Assembly: GCF_010668805.1 (NCBI RefSeq)
Contig: NZ_WUFT01000011.1
Coordinates: forward strand, 124,001-188,000
DNA length: 64,000 nucleotides
Reading direction: 5' to 3'
Source of the DNA: Rhizobium phaseoli
Lineage (GTDB): Bacteria; Pseudomonadota; Alphaproteobacteria; Rhizobiales; Rhizobiaceae
Below the pieces are notes generated by a model. That model had not been told where the DNA came from. It was given only the letters and a program-made list of their open reading frames with translations, and made no database searches. A program made the position numbers and the translations under genes. Shown here one piece after another: positions 16,811 to 26,783 of the stretch; positions within the stretch are counted from its first letter, which is position 1, and the number at the start of each line of letters is the position of its first letter.

Positions 16811-17533
16811 TTAGATCAGCGTCGGTTCCGGATCGTCCTCGACTTCTTCGATGATCTCCGGCCTGTCGTTCTTCGGAGAGCCGACATCTCGGCCGATCTT
16901 CCACATCGTCATCAGCTCCGCCGGGAAGGGTTTCAAGAGATGGTTCGGGTCCGGCTCAGGCGACAGCCATCTCTCGTAATCCTCGCGATGCAGGATGACG
17001 GGCATGCGGTCATGAATCTCCGCCATCATCTCGTTCGGCTCACAGGTCACGACGGCAAAGTTGCGGATGGACACGCCCCTCTCATCCGTCCACGTCTCCC
17101 AGATGCCGGCGAGCGCAAAAGGCGAGCCGTCCGTCATGGCGATGGCATAGGGCTGCTTGTTCTTGCCGGTCCCGTGAATGTCCTTCCATTCGAAGAAGCC
17201 ATTGATCGGAACGAGGCAGCGACGCGACCGGTAGGCAGAGCGGAACATGCCGTTGGAGCTGATCCCCTCGCAGCGGACGTTGACCGGCGGCGGCCTGCCG
17301 CCGGGCTTCGCCCAGGAAGGCATCAGACCCCAGCGCGCGGTCACGAATATGGGGCCTAACGTATCGGGTTCGCGCACGATATCCCTGATAATAATAGGAT
17401 AATCTTGCGACGGCGCTCCATTCCATCGGGGAAAGCGATTTCCCAGCCCGTCGATATCCCCGCCCTTCACCGCAAAGGCGAAATTGCCGATCAATTCCTC
17501 AAGCGAAGTTTTTACGAAGATGCGTCCGCACAT
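16811..17533 (-). CDS. SRAP domain protein (YedK/HMCES-type abasic-site crosslinker)
   Basis: This 240-residue protein starts MCGRIF. Cys2 becomes the N-terminal catalytic residue after methionine removal and forms a covalent thiazolidine crosslink with abasic sites in single-stranded DNA. Other conserved parts are ARWGLMPSWAK (residues 66-76), the asparagine of NVRCEGI, the glutamate of NGFFEWK and the histidine of EIHDRMPVIL. The acidic tail (EEVEDDPEP) is an addition. It protects stalled replication forks from abasic sites. It lies beside uvrB and a glycosylase remnant. Confidence 0.93.
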   Translation of the reverse strand: MCGRIFVKTSLEELIGNFAFAVKGGDIDGLGNRFPRWNGAPSQDYPIIIRDIVREPDTLGPIFVTARWGLMPSWAKPGGRPPPVNVRCEGISSNGMFRSAYRSRRCLVPINGFFEWKDIHGTGKNKQPYAIAMTDGSPFALAGIWETWTDERGVSIRNFAVVTCEPNEMMAEIHDRMPVILHREDYERWLSPEPDPNHLLKPFPAELMTMWKIGRDVGSPKNDRPEIIEEVEDDPEPTLI

Positions 17534-17791
17534 TGTGCTTCCTGTCGATGGAATATTAGATGTTCCGATTATGTTCTCGGCGGGGACGTCGTCAACGAAG
17601 CGTCAGTTGCGGCCGTTCAGGAATGCCCCTTCGCGGCCATGAGGACACAGAAATGAAGGATCGGAAGTGGGCGCCCTGACCTCGAGGCTGAGAGGAGGCC
17701 TGCCCCAGCAATCGGTCTATTGCGAAGCAAGCGGAATTGGCGGAAAAAACACGTCCGGCAAGCGGCGCGACAAACGAATCGGAAACCACCC

Positions 17792-18178
17792 ATGCCCGAA
17801 CTCCGCATCGACCCCTTCCCCTCGCCCGCCGAACTCAACGCCCTCTGGTCAGCCGCCTGGAGCACGCCCGACGCACCGGATTTCTCCCGTATCCTGCCCC
17901 GCAGCCTCGCCCACATCGGCGCCTATCACGACGACACACTCGTCGGCTTCGTCAACGTCGCCTGGGATGGCGGCATTCATGCCTTCATTCTCGACACCTC
18001 AGTGCATCCCGACATGCGCCGGGAGGGGATTGCGACGCGGTTGGTCAGGGAGGCGACGGGGGTTGCGCGCGAGCGCGGCGCCGAGTGGCTGCATGTCGAT
18101 TTCGAACCGCACCTGACCGGCTTCTACCGCGCCTGCGGCTTCCAGCCCACCGAAGCGGGCCTCATCAAGCTCGCATGA
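17792..18178 (+). CDS. GNAT family N-acetyltransferase
   Basis: This 128-residue protein starts at ATG 17792 (MPELRIDPFPSPAELNALW). The acetyl-CoA binding motif A is visible as VHPDMRREGIATRLVREATG, and the late FYRACGFQPTEAGLI is typical of GNATs. It is cytosolic with unknown substrate. The compact size and the DFSRILPRSLAHIGAYHDD segment fit a common rhizobial GNAT subgroup. It is monocistronic. Confidence 0.85.
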   Translation: MPELRIDPFPSPAELNALWSAAWSTPDAPDFSRILPRSLAHIGAYHDDTLVGFVNVAWDGGIHAFILDTSVHPDMRREGIATRLVREATGVARERGAEWLHVDFEPHLTGFYRACGFQPTEAGLIKLA

Positions 18179-18572
18179 GAGGTCTCAACAGGCCGCCCTC
18201 AAACGGCAGGCGCCAAGCTCGTCATCAGGCGGAATAGCGACGCCGACGGTCAGGCGCCGACGCGCAATGCCAAAGCGCGCCAAACGAATACAGTTTTTCA
18301 CGCTTATACCGCGAGCTTATGTCCGAATAGGAAGGGTATAAATTAAAAGACTAAAATACGCCTTTTGGTTTGCAAATTCAAAGTCCTTCCCCAGTATTTC
18401 AGCCTTACTTTTTCGTTAAAAGACCAAGAAAAAATCACAATTTTTCATTGAAAACTTCATTAATGGTTGGCATAGATCCCCGTGGGGTTGTCGTCGGCCG
18501 AGCCGATAAACAGTTCTTTCGGGGGTTTCTCATTTTTCAGAGTAAAACGCATCTTTTGGGGAAGATTAAAAT
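18179..18572. other. AT-rich leader region of the RTX/cadherin gene pair
   Basis: These 394 bp hold no gene. From about 18290 onward the base composition turns markedly AT-rich against the surrounding DNA, consistent with the promoter and an untranslated leader of the large secreted-protein gene. The sequence GGGGAAG at 18558-18564 serves as its ribosome-binding site. No confident -35/-10 pair is called. Confidence 0.5.
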
Positions 18573-21500
18573 ATGGCCTTGAATATTCTGGATACAAACG
18601 GCGCCACAATTGCCAACACCGGCGCCGAGTTCGAAGCCTACGACGTTATCCGCTACTCTGAAGCCAATCCTTCCGGACCTGTCTCCCTCACCGTCTCCGA
18701 CTCCTCCACCGCGGACCTAGCTGACGAGCTGGGCTCGGTATCGGCGGATGTGACCGGCTCGAGCGGCGACAACACGATCACGACCGGTGCCGGCAACGAC
18801 ATCCTCACAGGCGGCGACGGCGCGGACACACTGAGCGGTGGCGCCGGCGACGACATAATCTACGGCAATGCCGGCAACGACACATTGATAGGCGGCGACG
18901 GCAACGATCGAATCACCGATGGCGGTTTTAACTTTGGACCGGACGGCCTGCTGCCGGAAATCCTGAACATCGACGCCGGCAGCGGCGACGACGTCATAAC
19001 CATAGACAGCTTCGCTGCGTTTACGTCGGGAACGATTGACGGCGGTGATGGCATCGATGCGTTGCGCGCCTGGTCGCTCCACGGCCTGACGCTCAACAAT
19101 GTAGAAAACCTTGAAACGGCAGCATTTCAGATTAGCGGTTCGAGCGCAGAGTTCGAGAGCTTTGATAGGATCGTAAGGTCAACTGACCCCGTCTTCAGTT
19201 ATGACCCCTCGCTGGTGGTGATGGACAGCGCCCATCTCGATCTTTCCGACGAACTGGGAGATCTTGGCACTCTTGTCCGCGGCTTCTCCGGTATTGACGT
19301 CAAAACCGGCGACGGCGACGATGAGTTTACCGGCAGCGACGTCAACGACATTTTCGACGGCAGCGGCGGTAGCGACCTCATCAATGGCAATGACGGCGAT
19401 GATAAACTGACCGGCGGCGCCGGCGACGACACCATTGATGGCGGCGCGGGCATCGACACGGCTGCATTTGCAGGCAATTTCGCTGATTACTCCTTCGCGG
19501 TCGACAATGGCAGTCGCGTCGTGACGAGCGTGCTGGAAGGCACGGATAGACTGACAGACGTTGAATTCGCGCGCTTTGCCGATGGCGTCTACGACTTCGG
19601 GACGGAAACCTTCACGGTCAACAGCACCGAGCCGGGCACCCCGCTGAATATTCTGGACACGAATGGCGCGACGATTACCAAAACCGGCGCTGAGTTCGAA
19701 GCCTACGACGTCATCCGCGACTCCGAAATCAATCCTCTCGTCCCGGTCAACCTGGTCATCTCGGATTCAGGCACTGTAGACCTTTCCGACGAACTGGGCT
19801 CTGGCTCCGCCAATGTGATCGGCACAAGCGGCAACGATGTGATTACGACAGGCGCAGGCAACGACAATATTGCAGGCGGCGACGGCGCAGACACGCTGAA
19901 CGGCGGCGCAGGATACGACAGCCTCAATGGTGGCGTTGGCAATGACACGCTGAATGGCGGTGACGGCAATGACCACATCTCTGGCGACGTCGGGAACGAC
20001 GTGATCAGAGGCGGCGCTGGCAACGATACGATTGACGATGGTGAACTTTTCGGCCTAAGCGCGGAAGTCATTGACATCAATGCGGGCGACGGCAACGATT
20101 CCATAAGCGTAGGAACATTGGCTCCGCTGAATTCCGGAACGATTGATGGCGGCGATGGGATCGATACGCTGCAAGCCGCTTCGCTCCGGGGCTTGACGAT
20201 CAAAAACATCGAAGTCCTTGAGACGGCAGGATGGTCGGTCGCCGGATCGAGCGCACAATTGGAAAGCTTCGATAAAATCGTCTGGTCGACCGATCCGTTT
20301 GGCGACTTTCGCGCCGCAGTGACACTGACGGACAGCGCCCACCTCGATCTCGCCGACGAGTTGGGAGATCTGGGAGCGTTCGTCGACGGCGATGCCTTCG
20401 GCATTGACGTCAAGACCGGCGGCGGTGACGACGAGTTCACCGGCACCGACGGCAACGACATTTTCGACGGCAGCGATGGCAACGACATTCTCAATGGCAA
20501 TGCCGGCGATGACAAATTGACCGGCGGCGCCGGCAACGACACCATTAATGGCGGCGCGGGCATCGACACGGCGCTGTTCGCAGGCAATTTCGCCGATTAT
20601 TCCTTTGCGTTGAACAATGGCGATCACTTCCTCACAAGTGTTGCGGAAGGGACGGATACGCTGACAGGCGTCGAATTCGCCCGCTTTGCCGATGGCCTCT
20701 ACGATTTCGGCACGGAAATCTTCACAAGCAATGATACCCAACCGAATGTGCCTTTGAATATCCTCGATACGTATGGCTTCATAACGACCATGACCGGCGC
20801 TGAGTTCGAAGCCTACGATGTCATCCGCAACTCACCAGCCGATCCTCTCGCCCCCGTCATTCTGTTCCTTTCAGATTCCGGGACGGTAGACCTTTCTGAC
20901 GAACTGGGCTCGGCCGTCGCAGATGTGACCGACTTCGGCGGAGGCGATTCGATCATCACCACCGGCGCGGGCAGCGATAAAATCGCAGGCGGTTACGGCG
21001 CCGATACGTTGAACGGCGGCGACGGAAACGATTGGATCCATGGTGGAGATGGCAACGACACTCTGAATGGCGGTGATGGCAGTGATTTGCTCACGGGCGG
21101 AGATGGCAATGACATTCTGAATGGAGGCGACGGCGATGACCAGCTCTCGGGCAACACCGGGAATGACGTCATCAGAGGCGGCGCCGGCAACGATTTTATC
21201 TCGGATGGTGAACTGTTCGACGTTACCCCTGAGGTCTACGACATCGATGCGGGCGACGGCGACGATGCCATAACTATTCAAAGATATGATTCACTGGCTT
21301 CCGGAGCAATCGACGGCGGTGCCGGGATTGATACCTTGCAAGCCTCCACGCTGACAGGCCTGACGATCAAGAACATCGAAACCCTTCAAACGATTGGCCT
21401 GGTTGAGGGTTCGAGCGCGCAGTTCGAAAGCTTTGATAAGATCATCTGGTTGACCGATCCGTTCGACAGTTCGCGCGCGTCATTAGCTGTGACGGATGGC

Positions 21501-22484
21501 AACCATCTCGATCTTTCCGATGAGCTGGGAGATCTCGGGGCGTTCATTACCGGTTACACCTCCGGCATCGACGTCAAGACCGGCGGCGGCGCCGACGAGT
21601 TTGTCGGCACCAACGGCAACGATATTTTCGACGGCAGTGGAGGCAACGACCTTTTCAATGGCCGTGCCGGCGACGACAAATTGATCGGCGGCGCAGGCAT
21701 CGACACCGCGATCTTCTCAGGCAATTTCGTCAATTATTCCCTGGCTTTGAACAATGGCGATCACATCCTGACCAGCGCCGAGGAAGGAACCGATACGCTG
21801 ACAGGCATCGAATTCGCGCGTTTTTCCGATGGCGTCTACGATTTCGCCACGGAAACATTCAAACTCAACAATACGGCACCGACCAATATCCAGCTCTCGA
21901 AAACCTCCCTCTCCGAGGATACACCGATCTGGACAACGCTCGGCCTGCTCAGCGCCAAGGACGCCGATGGTGACACCCTCACCTACAAGCTCATCGACGG
22001 CGCCGACGATCACTTCCGCCTCAATGGCAATCGCATCGTCACCTCGAAGGCTTTGGACTACGAGACAGCCAAATCGTACACGATCAAGGTGGCGGTGTCC
22101 GACGGTAAGGTCACGGTCGAAAAGGACATCACGATCAGCGTCCTCGACGTCAACGAAACGCCGATCAACCAGGCTCCGATCAAGCTCTCGTTCTCGCGCA
22201 GCTCGGTCTCCGAGAACGTCGCGATCGGCACATCGGTCGGTCTCCTCTCAGCAGTCGATCCGGAAGGCGGCACGGTGAAGTGGCGGCTGACCGATGATGC
22301 GGACGGCATCTTCAAGCTCGTCGGCAACAAGATCCAGACGAAGGCGGCGATCGACTTCGAAAGCAACCACAGCCTGACCTTCACCGCCGAAGCCTATGAC
22401 GCGGCTGGAAACACCACCAGCCACGACTTCACGCTCGCCGTGAAGGACGTCTTCGAGCCATCGTTTTCGAGCCTGCTGCACTAA
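18573..22484 (+). CDS. Large RTX-type calcium-binding, cadherin-like secreted protein, copy 1
   Basis: This is a 1303-residue acidic protein with no signal peptide. It has three modules starting near residues 1, 358 and 728. Each opens with NILDTNG/YG...GAEFEAYDVI, carries blocks of GGxGxDxLx nonapeptides (calcium-binding beta-roll), then a segment of about 110 residues (TIKNxExLxT, AQxESFDKI, HLDLSDELGDLGA, GIDVKTGGGDDEF), and ends in a GIDTAxFxGNFxDYSFALxNG unit. Residues about 1102-1303 form two cadherin-like domains (KDADGDTLTYKLIDG; DPEGGTVKWRLTDD). This architecture fits type I secretion and surface or matrix adhesion; the exporter is not in the window. A GGGGAAG ribosome-binding site precedes the ATG. 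Confidence 0.9.
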   Translation: MALNILDTNGATIANTGAEFEAYDVIRYSEANPSGPVSLTVSDSSTADLADELGSVSADVTGSSGDNTITTGAGNDILTGGDGADTLSGGAGDDIIYGNAGNDTLIGGDGNDRITDGGFNFGPDGLLPEILNIDAGSGDDVITIDSFAAFTSGTIDGGDGIDALRAWSLHGLTLNNVENLETAAFQISGSSAEFESFDRIVRSTDPVFSYDPSLVVMDSAHLDLSDELGDLGTLVRGFSGIDVKTGDGDDEFTGSDVNDIFDGSGGSDLINGNDGDDKLTGGAGDDTIDGGAGIDTAAFAGNFADYSFAVDNGSRVVTSVLEGTDRLTDVEFARFADGVYDFGTETFTVNSTEPGTPLNILDTNGATITKTGAEFEAYDVIRDSEINPLVPVNLVISDSGTVDLSDELGSGSANVIGTSGNDVITTGAGNDNIAGGDGADTLNGGAGYDSLNGGVGNDTLNGGDGNDHISGDVGNDVIRGGAGNDTIDDGELFGLSAEVIDINAGDGNDSISVGTLAPLNSGTIDGGDGIDTLQAASLRGLTIKNIEVLETAGWSVAGSSAQLESFDKIVWSTDPFGDFRAAVTLTDSAHLDLADELGDLGAFVDGDAFGIDVKTGGGDDEFTGTDGNDIFDGSDGNDILNGNAGDDKLTGGAGNDTINGGAGIDTALFAGNFADYSFALNNGDHFLTSVAEGTDTLTGVEFARFADGLYDFGTEIFTSNDTQPNVPLNILDTYGFITTMTGAEFEAYDVIRNSPADPLAPVILFLSDSGTVDLSDELGSAVADVTDFGGGDSIITTGAGSDKIAGGYGADTLNGGDGNDWIHGGDGNDTLNGGDGSDLLTGGDGNDILNGGDGDDQLSGNTGNDVIRGGAGNDFISDGELFDVTPEVYDIDAGDGDDAITIQRYDSLASGAIDGGAGIDTLQASTLTGLTIKNIETLQTIGLVEGSSAQFESFDKIIWLTDPFDSSRASLAVTDGNHLDLSDELGDLGAFITGYTSGIDVKTGGGADEFVGTNGNDIFDGSGGNDLFNGRAGDDKLIGGAGIDTAIFSGNFVNYSLALNNGDHILTSAEEGTDTLTGIEFARFSDGVYDFATETFKLNNTAPTNIQLSKTSLSEDTPIWTTLGLLSAKDADGDTLTYKLIDGADDHFRLNGNRIVTSKALDYETAKSYTIKVAVSDGKVTVEKDITISVLDVNETPINQAPIKLSFSRSSVSENVAIGTSVGLLSAVDPEGGTVKWRLTDDADGIFKLVGNKIQTKAAIDFESNHSLTFTAEAYDAAGNTTSHDFTLAVKDVFEPSFSSLLH
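21879..22476 (+). repeat. Near-identical direct repeat, copy 1 (cadherin-like 3' end)
   Basis: This roughly 600-bp block aligns without any insertion or deletion to 24723-25320 (constant offset 2844). Only scattered, mostly silent differences are visible, whereas the upstream parts of the two genes differ much more. Confidence 0.85.
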
Positions 22485-22559
22485 GCGCTGATCTAACCTC
22501 AACATGATCGCTCCCAGATTCAGGGATGCGTCGCCAACCTCTTTTTTGAAAGTTTGAAT

Positions 22560-25340
22560 ATGGCCTTGAACATTCTGGACACCAACGGCGCACCAATTAC
22601 CAAGACCGGCGCTGAATTCGAAGCTTACGATGTTATCCGCTACTCCGCCGCTAATCCTCTCGCTACGGTCACACTGCAAGTTTCGGGCTCCGGTACGGCA
22701 GACCTGGCCGACGAGCTGGGCTCGGTTTCGGCAAATGTGACGGGCTCAGGCAGTGCCAATGCGATCACAACCGGCGGAGGTAACGACACTATTTGGGGTG
22801 GTGCCGGCGCAGACACGCTGAATGGTGGAGGCGGAAACGATTCGATCAACGGCGGCACTGGCAATGACACGCTCAATGGCGGCGAAGGCAATGACGTACT
22901 CACCGGCGACGTCGGCAATGATGTCATCCGCGGAGGCGCAGGCGACGATACGATTTACGATGGTGACTATTTCTCAAGCGCCGCTGAAGTCTTCAACATC
23001 GATGCGGGCACTGGCAACGACATCGTGAACCTGTCAAACGATGTCAGCCTCAAAATATCCGGAACAGTCGACGGCGGCGCCGGCACCGACAGGCTGCAAG
23101 CCAGTGCTCTGACAGGCCTGACGATCAAGAACTTCGAAATCCTCGAGGCAGGGCCATTTGGCATTGTCGCATCGACCGCGCAGCTCGAAAGCTTCGACAA
23201 GATCGTCGCACAAAATGGCAGTTTTGACATCGACTTGAGCATAACGGACGGTGCCCATGTAGATCTCTCTGACGAACTCACAAGTGGCCAAGTATATATC
23301 TATGGCAGGGTCTCCGGTATCGATGTCACGACCGGCAGCAGCCAGGATCACTTCTTAGGGACCGACGGAAATGATATTTTCGACGCCCGCGGCGGCGACG
23401 ACCTCATCAATGGCAACGACGGAAATGACCTGCTGACCGGCGGCGAAGGCAACGACACGATCTATGGCGGAGCCGGAAATGATATCATCAGGGGCGGAAC
23501 AGGCAACGACACGATCTTTGACGGTGACTCTGTCGGCGTTTCTCCGGAAGTCTTCGACATCGATGCGGGCGACGGCAACGATACCATCAGCGTGGAGACA
23601 TATGCTCAGGCGCTCTCTGGAACAATCGATGGCGGCACTGGCCTTGACAAGTTGCTAGGCGGCCAGTTCACCGGCCTGACGATCAAGAACGTCGAAATTC
23701 TTGATACGGCAGGGCATGGAGCCGTTGGTTCGGCCGCGCAGTTCGAGAGCTTCGATACGATCATCAGCTCGGATCCGGACTCTCCCGTTTTCTTGAGATT
23801 GACAGACGGCGCACATGTCGATCTTTCCGACGAACTTGCAAACTATGGGGTCGACATTGGCGGCATTAGCGGCGCCGCCTTTGGCATCGACGTCAAGACC
23901 GGCGGCGGCGACGACCTGTTGACTGGGACTGAAGGCAACGACATTCTCGACAGCGGCGCAGGCAATGACAAGCTCTTCGGTGGCGCCGGAAATGATGTCC
24001 TCAGGGGGGGAGCGGGCGACGACAAGATCACTGACGGCGATAATATTTCCACCGCCCCTGAAGCCTTCGACATTGACGCCGGCGACGGCAATGATGCCAT
24101 CAACTTGCAGTCACACTCTTCCGCGCTTTCCGGAACGATCGATGGCGGCGCCGGCACGGATACGCTCCGCGTCATCGAGCCGACCTTGGATCCCGGCATG
24201 GAATTCATCGGACTTGCCGGTCTGACGATCAAGAATGTTGAAATTCTCGAAACGGCGGGAGCCGAGGTTCTCGCTTCGGCCGCCCAGTTCGAAAGCTTCG
24301 ACAAGATCGTCAAATACGACAAGCCGGGTTACGAGAACGATGTCCTCGCACTGACGCTGACAGATAGCGCCCATGCTGACCTCTCCGACGAACTGGCAAA
24401 CCGCCACGTCGACATTTACGGCACCGCCTTCGGTATCGACGTCAAGACCGGCGGTGGCGACGACTATTTCTTCGGGACCGATGGCAACGACCGATTCGAA
24501 GGTGGCGCCGGCAATGACGCACTGTTTGGCGGCGCTGGCATCGACACGGCGGTCTTCTCCGGCAATTTTGCCAATTATACCTTCGCGATGAACAATGCTG
24601 ATCATATCCTGACGAGCGCCAAAGAGGGTACCGATACGCTGCGTGATATCGAAGTCGCTCGTTTTGCCGATGGTGTCTACGATTTCGCCAAGGGCACCTT
24701 CACGGCTGACCATAATGCCGCGCCGACCAATATCCAGTTATCGAAAACCTCCCTGCTGGAAAATACCCCGATCTGGACCACGCTCGGCCTGCTAAGCGCC
24801 AAGGACGCCGATGGTGACACCCTCACCTACAAGCTAATCGACGGCGCCGACGATCACTTCCGCCTCAATGGCAATCGCATCGTCACCTCGAAGGCTTTGG
24901 ACTACGAGACAGCCAAATCGTACACGATCAAGGTGGCGGTCTCCGACGGCAAGGTCACGGTCGAAAAGGACATCACGATCAACGTCCTCGACGTCAACGA
25001 AGCCCCAGTCAACAAGGCGCCGATCAATCTTGCCTTCTCGCGCGGCTCGATATCCGAGAATGTCGCGATCGGCACCTCGGTCGGCCTTCTCTCCGCCGTG
25101 GATCCTGAAGGCGGCGCGGTGAAATGGCGGCTGACCGACGACGCGGACGGCATCTTCAAGCTCGTCGGCAACAAGATCCAGACGAAGGCCGCGATCGACT
25201 TCGAAAGCGACCACAGCCTGACCTTCACCGCCGAAGCCTATGACGCGGCTGGAAACACCACCAGCCACGATTTCACCATCGCCGTGAAGGACGTCTTCGA
25301 GCCGTCGTTTACCAGCCTGTCGCATGAAGCGTTGATTTAA
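22560..25340 (+). CDS. Large RTX-type calcium-binding, cadherin-like secreted protein, copy 2
   Basis: This 926-residue paralogue of the upstream gene starts at ATG 22560, with nearly identical first residues (MALNILDTNGAP). It has one opening header, then three rounds of RTX nonapeptides alternating with the roughly 110-residue TIKN/ESFDKI/DLSDEL unit, and the same two cadherin-like domains at the C-terminus (about residues 722-926). It lies 75 bp after copy 1 and is probably co-transcribed or its recent duplicate. The ribosome-binding site is weak (GAAAG). It is probably exported by a type I system through its C-terminal end (inference). Confidence 0.9.
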   Translation: MALNILDTNGAPITKTGAEFEAYDVIRYSAANPLATVTLQVSGSGTADLADELGSVSANVTGSGSANAITTGGGNDTIWGGAGADTLNGGGGNDSINGGTGNDTLNGGEGNDVLTGDVGNDVIRGGAGDDTIYDGDYFSSAAEVFNIDAGTGNDIVNLSNDVSLKISGTVDGGAGTDRLQASALTGLTIKNFEILEAGPFGIVASTAQLESFDKIVAQNGSFDIDLSITDGAHVDLSDELTSGQVYIYGRVSGIDVTTGSSQDHFLGTDGNDIFDARGGDDLINGNDGNDLLTGGEGNDTIYGGAGNDIIRGGTGNDTIFDGDSVGVSPEVFDIDAGDGNDTISVETYAQALSGTIDGGTGLDKLLGGQFTGLTIKNVEILDTAGHGAVGSAAQFESFDTIISSDPDSPVFLRLTDGAHVDLSDELANYGVDIGGISGAAFGIDVKTGGGDDLLTGTEGNDILDSGAGNDKLFGGAGNDVLRGGAGDDKITDGDNISTAPEAFDIDAGDGNDAINLQSHSSALSGTIDGGAGTDTLRVIEPTLDPGMEFIGLAGLTIKNVEILETAGAEVLASAAQFESFDKIVKYDKPGYENDVLALTLTDSAHADLSDELANRHVDIYGTAFGIDVKTGGGDDYFFGTDGNDRFEGGAGNDALFGGAGIDTAVFSGNFANYTFAMNNADHILTSAKEGTDTLRDIEVARFADGVYDFAKGTFTADHNAAPTNIQLSKTSLLENTPIWTTLGLLSAKDADGDTLTYKLIDGADDHFRLNGNRIVTSKALDYETAKSYTIKVAVSDGKVTVEKDITINVLDVNEAPVNKAPINLAFSRGSISENVAIGTSVGLLSAVDPEGGAVKWRLTDDADGIFKLVGNKIQTKAAIDFESDHSLTFTAEAYDAAGNTTSHDFTIAVKDVFEPSFTSLSHEALI
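24723..25320 (+). repeat. Near-identical direct repeat, copy 2 (cadherin-like 3' end)
   Basis: This is the partner of 21879-22476. It encodes the two cadherin-like domains of the second RTX protein. Confidence 0.85.
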
Positions 25341-25570
25341 TCGCGATACGATCGCCGGTGGACGCAAGATGCGTCACCGGCGATCCCGACAAAAAGAGGC
25401 CGGGCTCCCCGCCTCGCTACGAGCGGCCGACTTTCCTGGTAATCGCCCGCAGACACCGGCCGGAGACTGGCAAGGCCAGCGGCCGTGCCCGGGCAATCTC
25501 CTTTCAAAAATGCAGCTCCACCTGGACGTCCGTTTCGGTTATGATTTCTGCTCATCCGAGGAGAGCCCGC

Positions 25571-26038
25571 ATGCGTCTTCCCACATTCATCCTGGCCCTT
25601 GCCGTGTCGGCGCTTGCAGCCTTGCCCGCATCGGCCGAGACCTACAAGACACCGAAGGCGTTGCTCAAGGCGCTCTACAGTTACAACACCGACAATAGCG
25701 ACGCCGAGGCGCCCTCGCCTTATTCGATCTTTTTCTCCGACCATCTGAACGAGCTGCTCCAGGCCGATCTCGACAACACGCCCGATGGCGATGTCGGCGC
25801 GATCGACTTCGATCCCGTCATCGCGGGCCAGGACGGCGCGGCGAGCGACGTCAGGATTGGCCAGCCCATCCTGCTGGATAATAAGGCCGAGGTGGAAGTG
25901 CAGTTCGAAAACGGCGACGAGGTGACGCTCTTCTACACGCTGGTGCGGCAGCACGGCGGCTGGAAGGTCGACGATATCGCCAATCAGAAGGGAAATAATC
26001 CGTGGAGCCTAAGCGCTTTGCTGGGTGATGCGCAGTAG
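25571..26038 (+). CDS. Secreted hypothetical protein, DUF3828-like
   Basis: This 155-residue protein starts at ATG 25571, preceded by GAGGAGAG. It has a signal peptide at residues 1-22 (cut after ASA). The mature domain (YKTPKALLKALYSYN, FSDHLNELLQADLD, VTLFYTLVRQHGGWKVDDI) looks like a small NTF2/DUF3828-type fold with the characteristic terminal GGWKVDDI strand. It is periplasmic with unknown function. The frame is open upstream to 25358, but that part is shadow sequence. Confidence 0.75.
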   Translation: MRLPTFILALAVSALAALPASAETYKTPKALLKALYSYNTDNSDAEAPSPYSIFFSDHLNELLQADLDNTPDGDVGAIDFDPVIAGQDGAASDVRIGQPILLDNKAEVEVQFENGDEVTLFYTLVRQHGGWKVDDIANQKGNNPWSLSALLGDAQ

Positions 26039-26059
26039 GCGGGTGGTCGATCGCTCCAA

Positions 26060-26350
26060 GATCAGCCCTCATTAGTGAGGAGGCCCGAAGGGCCGTCCCG
26101 AACCACGAGAGTGGGCGTGGAACCTCTGATGCACCGCATCCAGAATCGAGGGCAATGGCGCCGGCCGCCCCCCCCTCCTTCGAGGCTACAGCCTTCGGCT
26201 CCCGCACATCAGGATGAGGGCGGATCAAAGATGCGCCAGGGGCAATTGACCTCCCGGCCTTGCCCCCGCCACCCACACGAAAGCCCGCCCGGCCACCCAC
26301 TCTCGTGGTTCAAGACGACCCAACGGGCCTCCTCACCATGAGGGCTGATC
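26060..26350. repeat. Mosaic inverted-repeat element (RIME-like)
   Basis: Arms of about 60 bp at 26060-26120 and 26293-26350 are inverted copies (GATCAGCCCTCAT...GAACCACGAGAGTGGG). Between them at about 26173-26222 lies a second repeat type (CCTCCTTCGAGGCT...CATCAGGATGAGGG). The whole 290-bp unit has no plausible gene and looks like a composite of rhizobial intergenic mosaic elements. The region 26351-26783 that follows is also gene-free and holds the upstream region of the cold-shock gene. Confidence 0.8.
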
Positions 26351-26783
26351 GGTGTGCCGCACCGCATCCCCGCCCACGACAAAATCCACACCAGCCACCG
26401 AATCCACACCGCATCCCGTTTCGGCACGGAATCCCGCTCTGGTACAGCCATGCAAGGAACCGCTAACTCTTCCTCAAGTATCTGAATCTTCGACGTTTCC
26501 TGCCATCGATGCGGGCATGCCAAAATAATCCCACTTGCTTTTTGCCCGAAAAGCTGCCACCAATTTGCTACTCGGGCATTTGCATGCCGGTGACTGGACA
26601 GATGTGGTAATCCCTTCCGTTTGGAAGGCGGCGCGGGACTACCCGCCTACGTAGACGTTCTTTCCCCGTACGTGACTTCTCCGACTGACCCTTCGTCCCA
26701 ATCGATCGGGGCGAAAGCTAAAGCCGTCCGCTTCCTCTCGGGGGCGCGGATACTACACAGACTAAGGGAAAAGGACGATCCCA

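Noticed and set aside
18573..25340. Possible CRISPR-like or simple tandem repeats in this region
   Set aside because: The repeats are coding nonapeptides of RTX proteins, in frame throughout and not uniform at DNA level.
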